Positions 50,191-60,498 of a stretch of 64,000 nucleotides of DNA are shown here, piece by piece (the first letter of the stretch is position 1; each line of letters starts with the position of its first letter). Source of the DNA: Fibrobacter succinogenes (GTDB lineage Bacteria; Fibrobacterota; Fibrobacteria; Fibrobacterales; Fibrobacteraceae); NCBI GenBank assembly GCA_902756345.1, contig CACVQR010000012.1, positions 1-64,000 of the forward strand, written 5' to 3'. Below the pieces are notes generated by a model. That model had not been told where the DNA came from and did no database searches. It saw nothing but the letters and a program-made list of their open reading frames with translations. The position numbers were made by a program, and so were the translations under genes.

Positions 50191-50847
50191 ATGTTTTCGC
50201 TCACCAAAATCGCACCATTCATCCTTGCCGGCATATGCCTGTGGTGTTTCGGATGTTCCTTCCCGGTGCGCACGGGCTACGACCGAAGCGTTGGCGACTA
50301 CAAGAGCGTTCCACCGAGCGAAACGGCTTCTTCTAGACATGAAACTCCGATTGAAGAGCCTGAGACCACGGAGCAATCAACCGTTCCGCAGGATTCCTCC
50401 AAGCGCATGAACTCCGCCGAAAAAGCGCGCGCGGCCATTACCAAAAAAGAAGCCGCCAAGGCCGCCAGAAGGGCAGCCCCTCGCGGAGACTTGGAAAATT
50501 ACGCCCGCGGATGGATGGGCGCCAAGTATGTGTACGGCAAGGCGACAAAAACAAAGACAGACTGTTCCGGATTCGTGATGCAAGTCTACAAGGGCTATTA
50601 CAACATTGCACTAGACCATAGCGCCTCCAAGATGTACAAGGACAGTCGCGGAAGATCAGTGAGCCGAGGCGGACTCAAGGAAGGCGACCTCGTGTTTTTC
50701 GGAAGCCTCTGGAAAATCGACCACGTGGGCATTTACCTGAACGGAGGCCGATTCATTCACGCAAGCACCAAAAACGGCGTGATGATTTCGCCCATGCAGG
50801 ACAAGTATTGGGGCCACAAGTACCAAGGCGCGAGAAGATTCAGGTAA
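50191..50847 (+). CDS. NlpC/P60 peptidoglycan hydrolase lipoprotein
   Basis: A 218-residue lipoprotein from ATG 50191: signal with lipobox WCFGC (Cys22), a Ser/Thr/Glu and Ala/Lys-rich stalk (about 25-95), then an NlpC/P60 domain with the catalytic Cys in TKTDCSGFVMQVYKG, His in IDHVGIYLNGGRFIHAS and a third polar residue after it. Cuts peptide stems (D-Glu to diamino acid bond) of peptidoglycan during wall turnover. The stalk is unusually basic (KARAAITKKEAAKAARRAA). Confidence 0.9.
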   Translation: MFSLTKIAPFILAGICLWCFGCSFPVRTGYDRSVGDYKSVPPSETASSRHETPIEEPETTEQSTVPQDSSKRMNSAEKARAAITKKEAAKAARRAAPRGDLENYARGWMGAKYVYGKATKTKTDCSGFVMQVYKGYYNIALDHSASKMYKDSRGRSVSRGGLKEGDLVFFGSLWKIDHVGIYLNGGRFIHASTKNGVMISPMQDKYWGHKYQGARRFR

Positions 50848-50932
50848 ATGACAAATGACTAATGTGTAATGTGAAATGAGTAATCACACATCTCACATCA
50901 CACACTACACACCATTTACTATCTTTCTAAGC

Positions 50933-51784
50933 ATGAAGAAAATTGCATTCCAGGGACGCAAGGGCGCTTATAGCGATTGCGCCGCACATTACTTGTTCGG
51001 TGAAGACATCGAAACTCTCCCGATGGACACTTTCGAAGAAATCTACCAGGCAATCGAAACCGGCGAAGCCGATGGTGGCGCGATTCCTATCGAAAACTCC
51101 ACGGCAGGTTCCATCGAAGCGAACTACGATTTGCTCTACAAGTGGCGCCACCGCATTGTAGGCGAGGTCATGCTCCGCATCGAGCACACCTTGTGCGTGA
51201 TGCCAGGCGTCAAGCTAGGCGACCTCAAGCGCGTTTATAGTCACCCGCAGGCTCTTGCACAGTGTTCCAAGTTCTTTGCCGAAAATCCGCAGATTAAGGC
51301 CGTACCCGCCTTCGATACCGCAGGCTCTGCCGAAGAACTCGCCGCCCGCAAGGCTAAAGACGAAGGAGCCATCGCTAGCGCCTACGCCGCAAAGATTTAC
51401 AACTTGGACATTCTGAAGGCCGGCCTCGAAAACTTGAAGGGCACGAACTTCACGCGTTTTTACGGCATTCAAAAGGTTCCCGCCGCATTCAGCGGAACCG
51501 AAGGCGCCAAGACGACCATGCTGTTCGAACTTGCCGACAACAATGCGGTGGGTGCGCTTTACAATGCGCTAGGATGCTTCGCCAAGCGCGACATCAACTT
51601 GACCCGCTGCGAAAGCCGTCCGCACCCGGACAAGCCTTGGGAATACATTTTCCACGTATCTTTTGAAGCAAACGTGAATGAAGACCGCGCCCAGGCCGCT
51701 CTTGCCGAGCTCAAGAATTACACGAACAACATGTACATTCTGGGCACCTTCAAGAAAGGCGTGATTGAAACTTTGAAATACTAA
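50933..51784 (+). CDS. pheA: prephenate dehydratase
   Basis: Converts prephenate to phenylpyruvate for Phe synthesis. The 283 residues form a dehydratase domain (MKKIAFQGRKGAYSD, IPIENSTAGSI, RVYSHPQALAQCS, GTNFTRFYGI with the catalytic Thr-Arg-Phe) and a C-terminal ACT domain (PGAL-like VGALYNALGCFAKRDINLTRCESRPHP) for Phe feedback. No chorismate mutase domain is attached. TATCTTTC about 10 nt before the ATG suggests a short leader; the upstream gap 50855-50920 is built of degenerate TAATGTGTAATG and CACATCACAC words. Confidence 0.95.
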   Translation: MKKIAFQGRKGAYSDCAAHYLFGEDIETLPMDTFEEIYQAIETGEADGGAIPIENSTAGSIEANYDLLYKWRHRIVGEVMLRIEHTLCVMPGVKLGDLKRVYSHPQALAQCSKFFAENPQIKAVPAFDTAGSAEELAARKAKDEGAIASAYAAKIYNLDILKAGLENLKGTNFTRFYGIQKVPAAFSGTEGAKTTMLFELADNNAVGALYNALGCFAKRDINLTRCESRPHPDKPWEYIFHVSFEANVNEDRAQAALAELKNYTNNMYILGTFKKGVIETLKY

Positions 51785-51794
51785 GAGGCAGAAT

Positions 51795-52520
51795 ATGGCT
51801 TACGAACGTACTGACAGAAAGTTTGACGAATATCGCAATTTAAAGATGACCACGGGCTTTATTTCGAGCGCCGACGGCTCTGTACTTATTGAAATGGGTC
51901 GTACCCGCGTTATCTGTAACGCAACACTCCTCCCGAAGGTTCCTGATTGGCTCGCCGGCAAAGGCACCGGCTGGATTACGGCAGAATACAGCCTGCTCCC
52001 GCAGAGTACAGGCAAGCGCGTGGAGCGCGAGCGCAAGGGCGCGAGCGGCCGCACTCAAGAAATCCAGCGCCTGGTGGGCCGCTCGCTGCGCGGCGCAGCC
52101 GACCTTTCCGCCCTCGGTGAAAACGCTATCGTGGTCGACTGCGACGTGATCGAAGCCGACGGTGGCACTCGTACCGCAAGCATTATCGGCGGCTTCGTGG
52201 CCCTTGCGCTCGCCCTCAAGAAAATCAAGGCCCGTCTCGGTCTCACGCAGCAGATTCTGCAGCACGGCATTACGGCAATTTCTGTCGGCGTTGTCGCGGG
52301 CAAGCCGCTTTGCGACCTCTGCTACGTAGAAGACTCCGCAGCCGATGTCGACATGAACGTGGTGATGCAAGACGCGAAGAACTTCATCGAAGTCCAAGGC
52401 ACCGGCGAGCACGCAAGCTTTGACCGCAACATGCTCAACACGCTCCTTGACCTCGGCGAAAGCGCATGCAAGGACATTTACAAAAAACAGATGGAACTAA
52501 TCGGCGGCGAACTACCATAA
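51795..52520 (+). CDS. rph: ribonuclease PH
   Basis: Phosphorolytic 3'-5' exoribonuclease that trims tRNA 3' ends. The 241 residues show RNase PH motifs: VLIEMGRTRVICNATL, WITAEYSLLPQSTGKRVERE, TQEIQRLVGRSLRG, VVDCDVIEADGGTRTASIIG and DLCYVEDSAADVDMNVVM. It follows pheA by 10 nt with AGAGGCAGAAT before the ATG and is probably co-transcribed with it. Downstream is a 42-bp direct repeat. Confidence 0.96.
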   Translation: MAYERTDRKFDEYRNLKMTTGFISSADGSVLIEMGRTRVICNATLLPKVPDWLAGKGTGWITAEYSLLPQSTGKRVERERKGASGRTQEIQRLVGRSLRGAADLSALGENAIVVDCDVIEADGGTRTASIIGGFVALALALKKIKARLGLTQQILQHGITAISVGVVAGKPLCDLCYVEDSAADVDMNVVMQDAKNFIEVQGTGEHASFDRNMLNTLLDLGESACKDIYKKQMELIGGELP

Positions 52521-52527
52521 GAAACAA

Positions 52528-52662
52528 AGACCGCTCGGCTCTGTTGCGTTCATAAAAATGTGATTTCGCCTCGCTCTCGTCGCCACGACTCATTAAGATG
52601 AGTCGCTTGCGACTCACAAGAGACCGCTCGGCTCTGTTGCATTCATAAAAATGTGATTTCGC
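52528..52662. repeat. 42-bp direct repeat pair with inverted repeats between
   Basis: AGACCGCTCGGCTCTGTTGC plus the following 22 bases occurs at 52528-52569 and 52621-52662 with one mismatch. The 51-bp interval holds GACTCAT/ATGAGTC and GAGTCGC/GCGACTC hairpins. The second copy touches the rfbA stop region. Confidence 0.85.
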
Positions 52663-52665
52663 AGA

Positions 52666-53553
52666 CTAGTAACGAATTTTGCCTTCGGCGACTTTGCGCA
52701 GGTGCTGGCCGTAAGGAGACTTTCCGTACTTGGCCGCAGATTCCAGGAGTTTATCCTTGGTAATCCAGCCGTTGATGTAGGCGATTTCTTCGACCGCCGA
52801 AATCTGGATGCCCTGACGGTTTTCCACCATCTTCACGAACTCGCCCGCTTCAATGAGGCTATCCATGGTTCCGGTATCGAGCCAGGCAAAACCGCGGCCC
52901 AAGAGCTTCACGTCGAGTTCACCCTTGTCCAGATACACGCGGTTCAAGTCCGTAATTTCAAGTTCGCCGCGGGCGCTCGGCTTCTGAGCCTTCGCAAAGC
53001 CCGACACTCGATTATCATAGAAGTACAAACCCGTAATCGCATAGTTGCTCTTGGGTTCCTTCGGCTTTTCTTCAACCGAAATCACCTTGCCAGCATCATC
53101 GAATTCCACCACGCCAAAGCGTTCCGGGTCTTCGACGTAGTAACCGAACACGCTGGCGCGGCCATTCTGTTCGGCATTCTTCACGGCCGCCTTCAGGAGC
53201 GGGCTAAAACCGTTACCGTAGAAGATGTTGTCGCCGAGTACCATCGCACAGCAATCGTTACCGATAAATTCTTCGCCAAGGATAAAGGCCTGGGCAAGAC
53301 CATCCGGACTCGGTTGCACCTTGTAGCTCAAGTTCAGACCCATCGAAGAACCGTCGCCAAGCAGGCGTTCAAAGTTCGGCAAGTCCGTCGGAGTCGAAAT
53401 AATGAGGATATCGCGAATGCCCGCAAGCATGAGCGTCGAAAGCGGGTAGTAAATCATGGGCTTGTCGTAAACAGGCAAGAGCTGCTTACTGGTCACCATG
53501 GTCAGCGGGTAAAGTCTGGTACCGGAGCCTCCGGCGAGCACGATTCCTTTCAT
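52666..53553 (-). CDS. rfbA: glucose-1-phosphate thymidylyltransferase
   Basis: Makes dTDP-glucose, first step to dTDP-rhamnose and other surface sugars. The 295 residues show [51 protein letters not shown] and [18 protein letters not shown], the full RmlA pattern. Its ATG overlaps the wzc stop by one base, so it is translated with the chain-length regulator; the rest of the rml set is not nearby. Confidence 0.96.
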   Translation of the reverse strand: MKGIVLAGGSGTRLYPLTMVTSKQLLPVYDKPMIYYPLSTLMLAGIRDILIISTPTDLPNFERLLGDGSSMGLNLSYKVQPSPDGLAQAFILGEEFIGNDCCAMVLGDNIFYGNGFSPLLKAAVKNAEQNGRASVFGYYVEDPERFGVVEFDDAGKVISVEEKPKEPKSNYAITGLYFYDNRVSGFAKAQKPSARGELEITDLNRVYLDKGELDVKLLGRGFAWLDTGTMDSLIEAGEFVKMVENRQGIQISAVEEIAYINGWITKDKLLESAAKYGKSPYGQHLRKVAEGKIRY

Positions 53554-55649
53554 TAGTATTTCCCGTACTTGTAGCCATACCCTTCAGTGCGGCTGTGTTC
53601 ATACTTGTTGATTACGATCGACGCATGGGCACTGGAATTGCCCTTGAGAATCTGCGCCATACCATCCTTGATTGCTTCGATAGAATGCTTGTTGTATTCG
53701 ATCACCATCACGATCTGTGCGGCAACGCGGCAAGCGAGGGCCGCATCGGTCACCAGCATAATCGGCGGAGTATCGACAATTACAAGGTCATAATCTTTCT
53801 TGAACTGTTCAATCAATTCTGCATAGTGCTTAGAACCCAGCAGTTCAGCCGGATTGTTGGGAACATTGCCACACGGCATTACATACAGGTTTTCGACTTC
53901 AGTCTTATGGATGACGTCTTCAGCCTTCACTTCGCGCAACAGCACCTGGGAAAGGCCATTGCCACGCTTGATGCCGAATTCCTTGTGGAGTCGTCCCTTA
54001 CGAAGGTCCGCATCGATTAGCAACACACTCTTGCCAAGACCGGCAAACAAAGCAGCCAGGTTCACCGAGACAAAACTCTTGCCTACGCCCGGAATAAGTC
54101 CGCTCACGCCCACCACGGAGCCGCCCTCGTCCATCATGGAGAATTCCAGAGAAGAGCGAAGAGCACGCAGCGATTCCACGGCGACATCGTCGGGTTCCAC
54201 CACAGCCAAGGGCCTTGTTCCCTTGGTTCCCTTGGGGTTGCCCTTAGGCACCTTGGCGTAAACGGTATAGCCCGTTTCCTTTTCGATGAACGAAGCACTC
54301 TTCACGCCACTGCTGAACTTCGACTTGATCGACACCAACATGGCGCCTAACAAGAATCCGAGGAACAGGGCCATGCAAAGAATCACGCGCTTCTTGGGTT
54401 TCGCAGGCTTGGTCACCTGTTCTGCAAAGTCCACGATACGTACAGAGCCCACTTCGCCGGCAGACACCAGGCGCAATTGCTGGATATTGTTCAGCAAGGA
54501 GGTGTACATGACCTTGGTCAATTCCACTTCGTTCTGGAGTTTAAGCACTTCTTGCTGGGTTGCAGGCAGTTTCTTCACTTCACTGGAAGTACCAGCCAGT
54601 TCGCGACGCAAGGCATTTTCCTGATCTTCCAGAGTCTTTACCGTCGGGTGTTCGGAATGGAACAGGCGAATAGCTTCCTGCTTTTTCTGCTGCAGAGAAA
54701 GGATATCTTGTTGCAGCCTCATACGGCGCTGGAGTACCAACTGAGTTTCTGCATTAATATCGACAGAACCCACTTGATTGCGGTAGGTATTCAAGTTCAA
54801 GAGAGACGAATCCATCTGGGCCTTGACATCGGGCAGCTGCTTTTCGAGGAATTCCAATGTCTTTTGAGCTTCGGCGTTGCGTTCTTCCACATTCTGGCGC
54901 AAGTAAGAAGAAGCCACCTCGTTCAAGATCTCAACGGCGCGGTCTGCATAAATATCCTGATACGAAAATTCAAGAATACCAGTCTTCTTGCCCTTTTCCT
55001 TGACATCGAAGGCAGATCGGAACTGTTCAATGGCATCCAGACGTTTCAGCTTGGACACGGCAAAGCGCTGTCCTTCGCGAACCTCGGCCTTGAAAATGCC
55101 GAACGCAGCCGAATCACCTGCATACGCAAAATGATACGTCTGGCCCACCGCCCCCGAAAGCACCAGGCTATCCTTATAGTCATAAAGATCAAAGTTACCC
55201 AAGGAATCCTTCATTTCAAGGAGCCAGGGTTCATCACGGAAATCGGACGGAAGCAAATCCTTATTGTAGCTAAAATTCATCAGGTCAACACGCCCTTCCT
55301 TATGCAGCAAGCGGTCCAGCTTGTTCAAAGGTTCGGCAACCAGGTCAAGGCGCATCTTTTCAACGGCCGAGCCCATCACCTGACGGCTCTTAATGAGTTC
55401 CATTTCTGTTTCAGCCGGGCTATTGGTCGCAAAAAGGTTTCCAAGTCCGCCCACCAAGCCTGCACTCTTGTTGTTCTTCGCTTCAATCTGCAGCAAGGCA
55501 TCTACCTGAAAAACCGGCCGAATCCACTGGGCGACAAATGCGCCAACCGCACCTGCCAAAAGAATGCAAGGTACCATAATGTACCAATTCTTAGCAAGTT
55601 CCTTCAAAAATTCACCAAGGTCGGTTTCTTCTTTTTTCTTTGTTGCCAT
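53553..55649 (-). CDS. wzc: Wzc-like polysaccharide chain-length regulator and tyrosine autokinase
   Basis: A 698-residue inner-membrane protein for capsule or exopolysaccharide export. N-terminal Wzz domain between two membrane segments (about 28-48 and 415-435), a long periplasmic coiled coil (about 190-370), and a cytoplasmic BY-kinase: Walker [11 protein letters not shown] (about 510-520), Walker A' [10 protein letters not shown], Walker [12 protein letters not shown]. The tail has a Tyr cluster ([12 protein letters not shown]) for autophosphorylation. Start 55649 removes a non-signal extension. Co-translated with rfbA. Confidence 0.93.
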   Translation of the reverse strand: MATKKKEETDLGEFLKELAKNWYIMVPCILLAGAVGAFVAQWIRPVFQVDALLQIEAKNNKSAGLVGGLGNLFATNSPAETEMELIKSRQVMGSAVEKMRLDLVAEPLNKLDRLLHKEGRVDLMNFSYNKDLLPSDFRDEPWLLEMKDSLGNFDLYDYKDSLVLSGAVGQTYHFAYAGDSAAFGIFKAEVREGQRFAVSKLKRLDAIEQFRSAFDVKEKGKKTGILEFSYQDIYADRAVEILNEVASSYLRQNVEERNAEAQKTLEFLEKQLPDVKAQMDSSLLNLNTYRNQVGSVDINAETQLVLQRRMRLQQDILSLQQKKQEAIRLFHSEHPTVKTLEDQENALRRELAGTSSEVKKLPATQQEVLKLQNEVELTKVMYTSLLNNIQQLRLVSAGEVGSVRIVDFAEQVTKPAKPKKRVILCMALFLGFLLGAMLVSIKSKFSSGVKSASFIEKETGYTVYAKVPKGNPKGTKGTRPLAVVEPDDVAVESLRALRSSLEFSMMDEGGSVVGVSGLIPGVGKSFVSVNLAALFAGLGKSVLLIDADLRKGRLHKEFGIKRGNGLSQVLLREVKAEDVIHKTEVENLYVMPCGNVPNNPAELLGSKHYAELIEQFKKDYDLVIVDTPPIMLVTDAALACRVAAQIVMVIEYNKHSIEAIKDGMAQILKGNSSAHASIVINKYEHSRTEGYGYKYGKY

Positions 55650-55726
55650 AAATGGAATTCCTTCAGACTCAATACGCCTACAATTTAGAAAAACAGACTT
55701 CGCCACAAATATCTATCTTTGGCTTT

Positions 55727-58327
55727 ATGAGTGAAAACGCCCGCAAAACATTGAAAGAATTCTTGCCCCAAACCCCATTTAACGCCGGCGAAGGCGCCGA
55801 GACCCTGTTGGATGCGTTCATGGCATGGGCGGAATCCCGCGGCACAACGCTCTACCCCGCTCAAGAAGAAGCGATTCTTGAACTTTTGGACGGCAAAAAC
55901 GTCATCTTGAACACGCCCACGGGCTCCGGAAAATCCATGGTGGCCCTGGCCCTCCATTTTGACAGTTTGGCCCATGGGCGCCGCAGCGTTTACACCTGCC
56001 CCATCAAGGCTCTGGTGAACGAAAAGTGGATGGCACTCTGCAAGGAATTCGGCGCCGAGAATGTGGGACTTTCGACAGGAGATGCGACCGTCAACCATGA
56101 CGCTCCTATCCTTTGTTGTACCGCCGAAATCTTGAGTAACATGGCGCTAAGTGAAGGCGGAATGCTCACGATTACCGACGTGGTCATGGACGAATTCCAT
56201 TACTATTCCGACAAGGAACGCGGAGTCGCCTGGCAGGTACCGCTATTGACTCTACCGCAAGCAAGATTTTTGCTCATGAGCGCAACCGTCGGCGCCACCG
56301 AATTTTTCGAACGCGACATGACGAAGCATACGGGCCGCGAGTCGGTGACGGTACGTTCGTCACAGCGCCCGGTCCCGCTCGATTTCAGCTATTCCGAAAC
56401 CGAGATTTCGAACACGGTGCAAAAGCTTGTGTCTAGCGGCAAGGCTCCCGTTTATGTAGTGCATTTTACGCAGGCAGCCGCGGCGACCAACGCCCAGAAT
56501 TTCATGAGCTTGGACCTCTGCACTAAAGAAGAAAAGCAAGCCATTAACGAAGCGATTAAGGAAGTCCGATTCAGCAGCCCCTACGGCCCCGAAGTCAAGC
56601 GCTGGCTCAAGCAGGGTATTGGTTTGCACCATGCGGGACTTTTGCCCAAGTACCGCATCCTCTGCGAAAAGTTGGCTCAAAAGGGCCTGCTCAAAGTCAT
56701 TTGCGGCACCGACACGCTAGGCGTGGGCGTAAACGTGCCCATTCGAACGGTGCTCTTCACGCAGCTTTGCAAGTACAGCGGCGACAAGACGGCGATCCTG
56801 ACCGCCCGCGACTTCCACCAGATTGCAGGCCGCGCCGGCCGTAAAGGTTTCGACGACATCGGCTACGTGGTAGCGCAGGCTCCCGAGCATGTCATCGAGA
56901 ACCTGAAACTGGAAGCCAAGACGAAGCAGACCGGCAAAAAATTCCAGAAAAAGAAACCGCCCGAACACGGCTACGTTCCCTTTGACGAAAGCACCTACAA
57001 GCGCCTCATTGCCGCCTCGCCGGAACCGCTCACATCGAGTTTTCAGGTGAGTCACGGAATGCTCCTGAACATTCTGAGCCGCCCCACGGACGGTTGCACC
57101 GCCATGCGCAACCTGCTCAAGGATTGCCACGAAAGTATCGCAAGCAAAAAGAAATTGCAACACCGCGCTTTTCAGCTTTTCAAGAGCCTCGTCAAGAAGA
57201 ATATCATTGAATTTGTGACACCGATTGCGCCCGGCTACAGCAAGCTCCGCGTTAACATGGACTTGCAAGACGACTTTTCCATGAACCAGCCGCTTTCGCT
57301 GTACTTGGTAGACACGCTTCCGAAACTGGACCGCGAAAGCCCCGAATACGCGCTCGATGTCATTACTTTGTGCGAAAGCATTGTGGAAAACCCGGATGCA
57401 ATCCTCCGCATTCAACAGAACAAGGCGCGTAACGCTCGCCTCGACGAGCTCAAGGCGCAGGGCATGGAATTCAACCAGCGCATGGAAGAAATTGAGAAGG
57501 TGGAATATCCCAAGCCGCTTCGCGATTTCATTTACGACACCTTCAACGCCTTTGCCGAAGAACACCCTTGGGTCGACGTGAATATCGAACCCAAGAGCAT
57601 CGTGCGCGAAATGTTCGAAAATTTCAGCACTTTTAGCGGGTACGTCAAGCAGTACGGCTTGCAGCGCATGGAAGCAATTCTACTCCGACATATCAACGGC
57701 GTTTACAAGGTGCTCACCCAAACCGTTCCCGACGGCTACAAGAACGAAGAGCTCCTCGACATGCAAGACTACCTCGGCGACATGATTCGCCGCACCGACT
57801 CGAGCCTGCTCGAAGAATGGGAAAAGATGGCGCACCCCGAAGACTACCAAAAGCGCATGGAAGCCGCGGGAGCCACGGAACTCGAGACCGCCTTCGGAGC
57901 AGACAAGGTAGCCGCCGACATCACCTACGACAAGAAGCATTTTATTGTCATGGTGCGCCAACGCATCTTCCAGCTTATGTCCGCTTTGCAGAAGCAGGCC
58001 TATGGCGATGTGCTCGACATGCTCGCCGACGATCTCGCCGAAGGGCAGATGCTCGTGGACGGCGACGGAAAGCCCTGGACCGAAAACGGCCTCATGGAAA
58101 TCATGGCCGCCTATACCGCAGAACACCACAAGTTCCGTCTTGATGTCGAAGGCCGCTCGTTGCACCATACGATTATCACCTACGAAGGTGATATCATGCA
58201 CGTGCAGCAGATGCTGCAAGACGAAGAAGACTTTAACGACTGGAGCATCGATTTCGATGTGAATCTTGCCGAATGCCGCGACGCGGGCATGCCGCTCCTT
58301 AAAATGATTCGCATCGGTGAAGCGTAA
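55727..58327 (+). CDS. Ski2/MTR4-like DExH helicase
   Basis: An 866-residue SF2 helicase. Walker [11 protein letters not shown] (about 61-70), DExH box [13 protein letters not shown] (about 153), SATVG motif, [27 protein letters not shown] and [15 protein letters not shown] give all conserved motifs of the Ski2-like class (COG4581). A long C-terminal helical region of about 400 residues follows. Likely an RNA helicase for decay or a repair helicase; no direct evidence. TATCTTTG at 55714-55721 lies 5 nt before the ATG, so the mRNA is nearly leaderless. Divergent from wzc. Confidence 0.88.
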   Translation: MSENARKTLKEFLPQTPFNAGEGAETLLDAFMAWAESRGTTLYPAQEEAILELLDGKNVILNTPTGSGKSMVALALHFDSLAHGRRSVYTCPIKALVNEKWMALCKEFGAENVGLSTGDATVNHDAPILCCTAEILSNMALSEGGMLTITDVVMDEFHYYSDKERGVAWQVPLLTLPQARFLLMSATVGATEFFERDMTKHTGRESVTVRSSQRPVPLDFSYSETEISNTVQKLVSSGKAPVYVVHFTQAAAATNAQNFMSLDLCTKEEKQAINEAIKEVRFSSPYGPEVKRWLKQGIGLHHAGLLPKYRILCEKLAQKGLLKVICGTDTLGVGVNVPIRTVLFTQLCKYSGDKTAILTARDFHQIAGRAGRKGFDDIGYVVAQAPEHVIENLKLEAKTKQTGKKFQKKKPPEHGYVPFDESTYKRLIAASPEPLTSSFQVSHGMLLNILSRPTDGCTAMRNLLKDCHESIASKKKLQHRAFQLFKSLVKKNIIEFVTPIAPGYSKLRVNMDLQDDFSMNQPLSLYLVDTLPKLDRESPEYALDVITLCESIVENPDAILRIQQNKARNARLDELKAQGMEFNQRMEEIEKVEYPKPLRDFIYDTFNAFAEEHPWVDVNIEPKSIVREMFENFSTFSGYVKQYGLQRMEAILLRHINGVYKVLTQTVPDGYKNEELLDMQDYLGDMIRRTDSSLLEEWEKMAHPEDYQKRMEAAGATELETAFGADKVAADITYDKKHFIVMVRQRIFQLMSALQKQAYGDVLDMLADDLAEGQMLVDGDGKPWTENGLMEIMAAYTAEHHKFRLDVEGRSLHHTIITYEGDIMHVQQMLQDEEDFNDWSIDFDVNLAECRDAGMPLLKMIRIGEA

Positions 58328-58337
58328 TGGGAATTTT

Positions 58338-59018
58338 TTATTTGCGGCAATAGGCCGAATTTGTTGAGAAACAAACGCCAAGCTTTGTGGTGATTGCCTT
58401 ATCTCTTTTCACCTGCCCTCCCCCACTTTGCAATAGTATGTCAACACCTTGCTCGCATTTGGTTTTATTCGGACAAAATGCCTTTATGGCGTAAGTTTTT
58501 GGAGCTTCACCTCCATTGGCGACTTCATTGGTAAGAGCTCGGCTAATGAATACCGATTTCCCGCGTACAAAACTACGTCCATCATATTGTTTTGATGCCT
58601 TGAATATTGATTTAAGATTTAGTACATCTAACGCATCTGCGACAACTGGGTTGTCTGCCGTTGCAGAACCAAGAAAATATCGGGGGCCATTTTTGTCGGC
58701 AACGTCGATGTTGATGAGTGCGCAGCCGTCTACGCTAGTTAACCAATCGTAAACGGTATTCCGATTGTAAGGTCCGGGAGTTACGGAAGTGCCTGTAGAA
58801 AACCTTTCATATCCACCTTCTACAAAAGCTCTATCCATTGCGTCTCGAACTGCATAAAGCGATAACAAGTCTACTTTTTGTTTAGTTCTTTCGATGTAAC
58901 CGGTCAATTGTGGCAATGCAACTCCTGACAAGAGGTTGATTATCACGATAACCACCATCAACTCGATGATGGTGAAACCGCGTTTACTCCTCCCCTTTTT
59001 TCTGTTTTCAATATCCAT
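58338..59018 (-). CDS. type IV pilin-like / pseudopilin protein
   Basis: A 226-residue protein with a prepilin leader MDIENRKKGRSKRG cut before FTIIELMVVIVIINLLSGVA, the N-methylated hydrophobic helix used in type IV pili and type II secretion. The mature part (about 195 residues) has two Cys pairs (CALIN, CPNKTKC, CFSTNSAYC) for a disulfide loop. GAAGGTGTT precedes the ATG. No other pilus genes are adjacent. Confidence 0.9.
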   Translation of the reverse strand: MDIENRKKGRSKRGFTIIELMVVIVIINLLSGVALPQLTGYIERTKQKVDLLSLYAVRDAMDRAFVEGGYERFSTGTSVTPGPYNRNTVYDWLTSVDGCALINIDVADKNGPRYFLGSATADNPVVADALDVLNLKSIFKASKQYDGRSFVRGKSVFISRALTNEVANGGEAPKTYAIKAFCPNKTKCEQGVDILLQSGGGQVKRDKAITTKLGVCFSTNSAYCRK

Positions 59019-59198
59019 AACACCTTCTTTTTTTTAAAAAATATAAACAAATCTTTACAATATGGCAATTTTTGTAGTTATTTTGTAACTAGATTGCGCC
59101 AGAATTTTCCGTAGGTTGTGGTTTTTCTCTATTCCAAATTGGAATAGAAAAGTCAACAGCCCGGTAGCCAATTTACTTGATTTTAATCCCACAAAGAA

Positions 59199-59218
59199 CG
59201 CACCCCCGAAGGGGTGCG
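59199..59218 (-). terminator. terminator of the CxC-repeat lipoprotein gene
   Basis: Minus strand CGCACCCC-TTCG-GGGGTGCG followed by TTCTTTGT, 29 nt after the stop codon. The stem is strong; the U-tract is interrupted. Confidence 0.75.
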
Positions 59219-59246
59219 CTAATCATTCCAAGGAGCTTTAGGATGA

Positions 59247-60194
59247 TTATTTTTCAATTCCGGGCTTCAATGTATACACGTATTCCATGTGGTTTCCGAA
59301 AACCATGTACTTGGCATCGGCATAAACACCTTCGTTTTTAAGCTTGAATGCTGCTGTCGTATAGCAACCACAGCCTTCACCCGGGGGCAATTTCACCGAT
59401 TCATCTTTGCTTATTTTAGGTTTCACAAAGAGCGTGTCATTCGAAACAAAAACATTCACGCTAGAAACATATTCATCGCAACTGAACGAAGTCTCCATGA
59501 CAAGGACTGCGTCACCTTCGTCTTCGTACTTTAGGGCAAGAGGAATTGATCCGTTTTCTGTCGTCTCCGAAAAATCATCCCATTCAGCAGCATTGATGTA
59601 TTTATAGCTCAAAAGAGATTCTTCGTCAACAGAGCCATTCCTGCATTTCCCGATAACATCCGTCACTTCCTGATGCGGCTCAGATTCATCAAATTCCGGT
59701 GCATCGGGAATCGTGGGTTCTTCGATTTCGGGCCTTACAGGCGCCGGTTCAGAAGTTACCACAAAAACATCGCCGGAATACTTGAAATATTTGGCATCGG
59801 CATCGCTTGACTTAATACTGAACAGGTGATCCTTGATACACATGCAGTTTGTCACGGCGGCATCTTCCAGATTGAACCAGATTTCCAAGGTATCGCCAGA
59901 ACGTTTTGACCTAAAACGGGCATCCACATCGCAGTAGTCGTTCAATTCAGGAACCAAAACCTGATAGTTACCGTCTTCGTCTTGAGTCAGATACGCCTTG
60001 TCAAGTTCTTCAGAACCAGCCTTTTTAGCCAAGACGCCCAAACCATCGTCAAGGCATTTGCTTACCATCCGAAGGTCAACATTTTTGTTGGATCCTGCAG
60101 AAACGTGATTCCCGTTAGAATCCGACGAGGAATCATCGCTACATGCCCAAAAAGCAAGCGAAAAGGCCGCACAACAGGACAAAAACTTTTTCAT
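59247..60194 (-). CDS. lipoprotein with two copies of a CxC domain
   Basis: A 315-residue lipoprotein; start 60194 follows TTGGAGGTTTAC. Lipobox FWACS (Cys18), a short Ser/Asn linker, then two related domains: residues about 38-155 (CDVDARF, TNCMCIKDHLFSI, DAKYFKYSGD) and about 190-310 (SCDEYV, GCGCYTTAAFKL, DAKYMVFGN). Each has a C-x-C pair at the same place, which suggests an internal duplication and possible disulfides. An acidic, proline-rich linker (PVRPEIEEPTIPDAPEF) joins them. No family recognised; typical Fibrobacter surface lipoprotein. Confidence 0.7.
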   Translation of the reverse strand: MKKFLSCCAAFSLAFWACSDDSSSDSNGNHVSAGSNKNVDLRMVSKCLDDGLGVLAKKAGSEELDKAYLTQDEDGNYQVLVPELNDYCDVDARFRSKRSGDTLEIWFNLEDAAVTNCMCIKDHLFSIKSSDADAKYFKYSGDVFVVTSEPAPVRPEIEEPTIPDAPEFDESEPHQEVTDVIGKCRNGSVDEESLLSYKYINAAEWDDFSETTENGSIPLALKYEDEGDAVLVMETSFSCDEYVSSVNVFVSNDTLFVKPKISKDESVKLPPGEGCGCYTTAAFKLKNEGVYADAKYMVFGNHMEYVYTLKPGIEK

Positions 60195-60301
60195 GTAAAC
60201 CTCCAACACAATTTAATATAAATTAACATAGCCCTAAAAACAAGCCTTTCTGCCCATTTTTTCATTTTTTGCAAAAAACGATGATACGAATCACTAAAAA
60301 T

Positions 60302-60378
60302 GGGGCGTTACGGGGGTGGAACCCCCGTTGGAAAGGGTAGCCCAAGCGCGGCTTGGGCGAGGGGAAGGCTTTCCCCCA
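60302..60378 (+). repeat. three-hairpin intergenic element, copy e
   Basis: GGGGCGTTACGGGGGT opening, hairpin 1 CGGGGGT-GGA-ACCCCCG, GAAAGGGTAG, hairpin 2 GCCCAAG-CGCGG-CTTGGGC (perfect), hairpin 3 GGGGAAGGCTTTCCCC. Between divergent genes. Confidence 0.78.
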
Positions 60379-60426
60379 TTGAACCTTACTTTTTTGTAAC
60401 ATAGATGCATTTTTCACCCCATTTTC

Positions 60427-60468
60427 TGTTTACTGCCTACTGTCTACTGCCTACTTTTTTTATCTTTG
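60427..60468 (+). promoter_or_regulatory. short-word repeat and -7 box of the aminotransferase gene
   Basis: TACTGCCTACTGTCTACTGC (copy 4 of the CTACTGT family, 60427-60454) ends in a T-tract that runs into TATCTTTG (60461-60468), an exact TAnnTTTG box. The repeat occupies the -33 position. Confidence 0.55.
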
Positions 60469-60498
60469 CACCCGCAAAAATTTAAAAGGACACAAACC

